From the NCBI GenBank assembly GCA_948933715.1, contig CAQZPH010000025.1, positions 1-5,802 of the forward strand: a DNA stretch of 5,802 nt, in the 5' to 3' direction. This document shows, piece by piece, positions 5,584-5,802 of the stretch. The DNA is from an uncultured Eubacteriales bacterium (GTDB taxonomy: Bacteria > Bacillota > Clostridia > Oscillospirales > Acutalibacteraceae). Below the pieces are notes generated by a model that saw only the letters and a list, made by a program, of their open reading frames with translations, made no database searches and had not been told where the DNA came from. How positions within the stretch are numbered: position 1 is the stretch's first letter; each line of letters begins with the position of its first letter. Both the position numbers and the translations under genes were made by a program.

Positions 5584-5802
5584 TTAATTCTTTTTCTTAT
5601 TAATGAATATAGTGTTAGGGCTAATGTAATCTTTACCTCTTCCTATATCACATATTATATGATTTTTAACAAAAAGGTTCCCTTTAATTTTTTTTACGTG
5701 TATACAGTTCTCGCAGCAACTAGCTACATTTATGCTGCCATATAATGATTCAAATTCACTACATAAAGCATCACGATCAGTATTTTTACCACCAGCCACG
5801 GC
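5584..5802 (-). CDS. Cysteine-rich protein of unknown function, probably 5'-truncated
   Basis: I do not recognise this protein. The frame is open to the right edge of the window and ends in a normal stop. At least 72 codons are visible; a GTG at 5799 is a possible start, but any Shine-Dalgarno would lie outside the window, so the gene may be longer. From that GTG there are five cysteines, at 13, 28, 29, 32 and 50. The cluster CCENCIH (28-34) followed by IIC (48-50) resembles a small metal-binding knuckle. The tail is basic (NKKKN). No membrane segment or signal peptide is visible. It is convergent with tRNA-Arg and ends next to that gene's terminator, a normal place for a real gene to end. 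I infer a genuine coding region from this position and the clustered cysteines; a function cannot be given. Confidence 0.55.
   Translation of the reverse strand, partial: AVAGGKNTDRDALCSEFESLYGSINVASCCENCIHVKKIKGNLFVKNHIICDIGRGKDYISPNTIFINKKKN

Overview
The window looks like core chromosome from an AT-rich Gram-positive bacterium of the Firmicutes, most likely a clostridial lineage. The evidence is the low G+C composition, strong GGAGG-type ribosome binding sites, a compact 368-residue primary sigma factor without the large insertion seen in proteobacterial RpoD, a four-cysteine (zinc-type) L31, and primase directly upstream of sigma A with no rpsU beside it. Assignment below class level is not possible from this sequence.

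Layout. At the left edge is the 3' end of a plus-strand M15-type peptidoglycan peptidase (1-192), followed by a clean intrinsic terminator (265-299). It converges on a minus-strand block that fills most of the window. In transcription order, right to left, the block is rpmE (ribosomal protein L31), a YigZ/IMPACT-family protein, dgt (HD-domain dNTP triphosphohydrolase), dnaG (primase) and rpoD (primary sigma factor). rpmE has its own strong sigma-A promoter (5323-5351) and a terminator (5027-5060). dgt, dnaG and rpoD are tightly spaced, and the dnaG stop codon lies inside the rpoD Shine-Dalgarno sequence, so these three probably share a transcript and the last two may be translationally coupled. 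To the right, a plus-strand tRNA-Arg(CCT) gene, divergent from rpmE, has a consensus TTGACA promoter and a strong 26-nt palindromic terminator. A minus-strand, cysteine-rich reading frame of unknown function converges on that terminator and runs off the right edge.

Functional theme. The block is a clostridial-style macromolecular synthesis locus: nucleotide-pool control (dgt), replication priming (dnaG), transcription initiation (rpoD) and translation (rpmE, tRNA-Arg). I found no convincing new biological system. The points most worth a second look are the unknown cysteine-rich protein, a 16-nt near-identical repeat shared by rpmE and the rpmE/tRNA intergenic region, the stop/Shine-Dalgarno fusion between dnaG and rpoD, and the higher G+C of the partial M15 gene.
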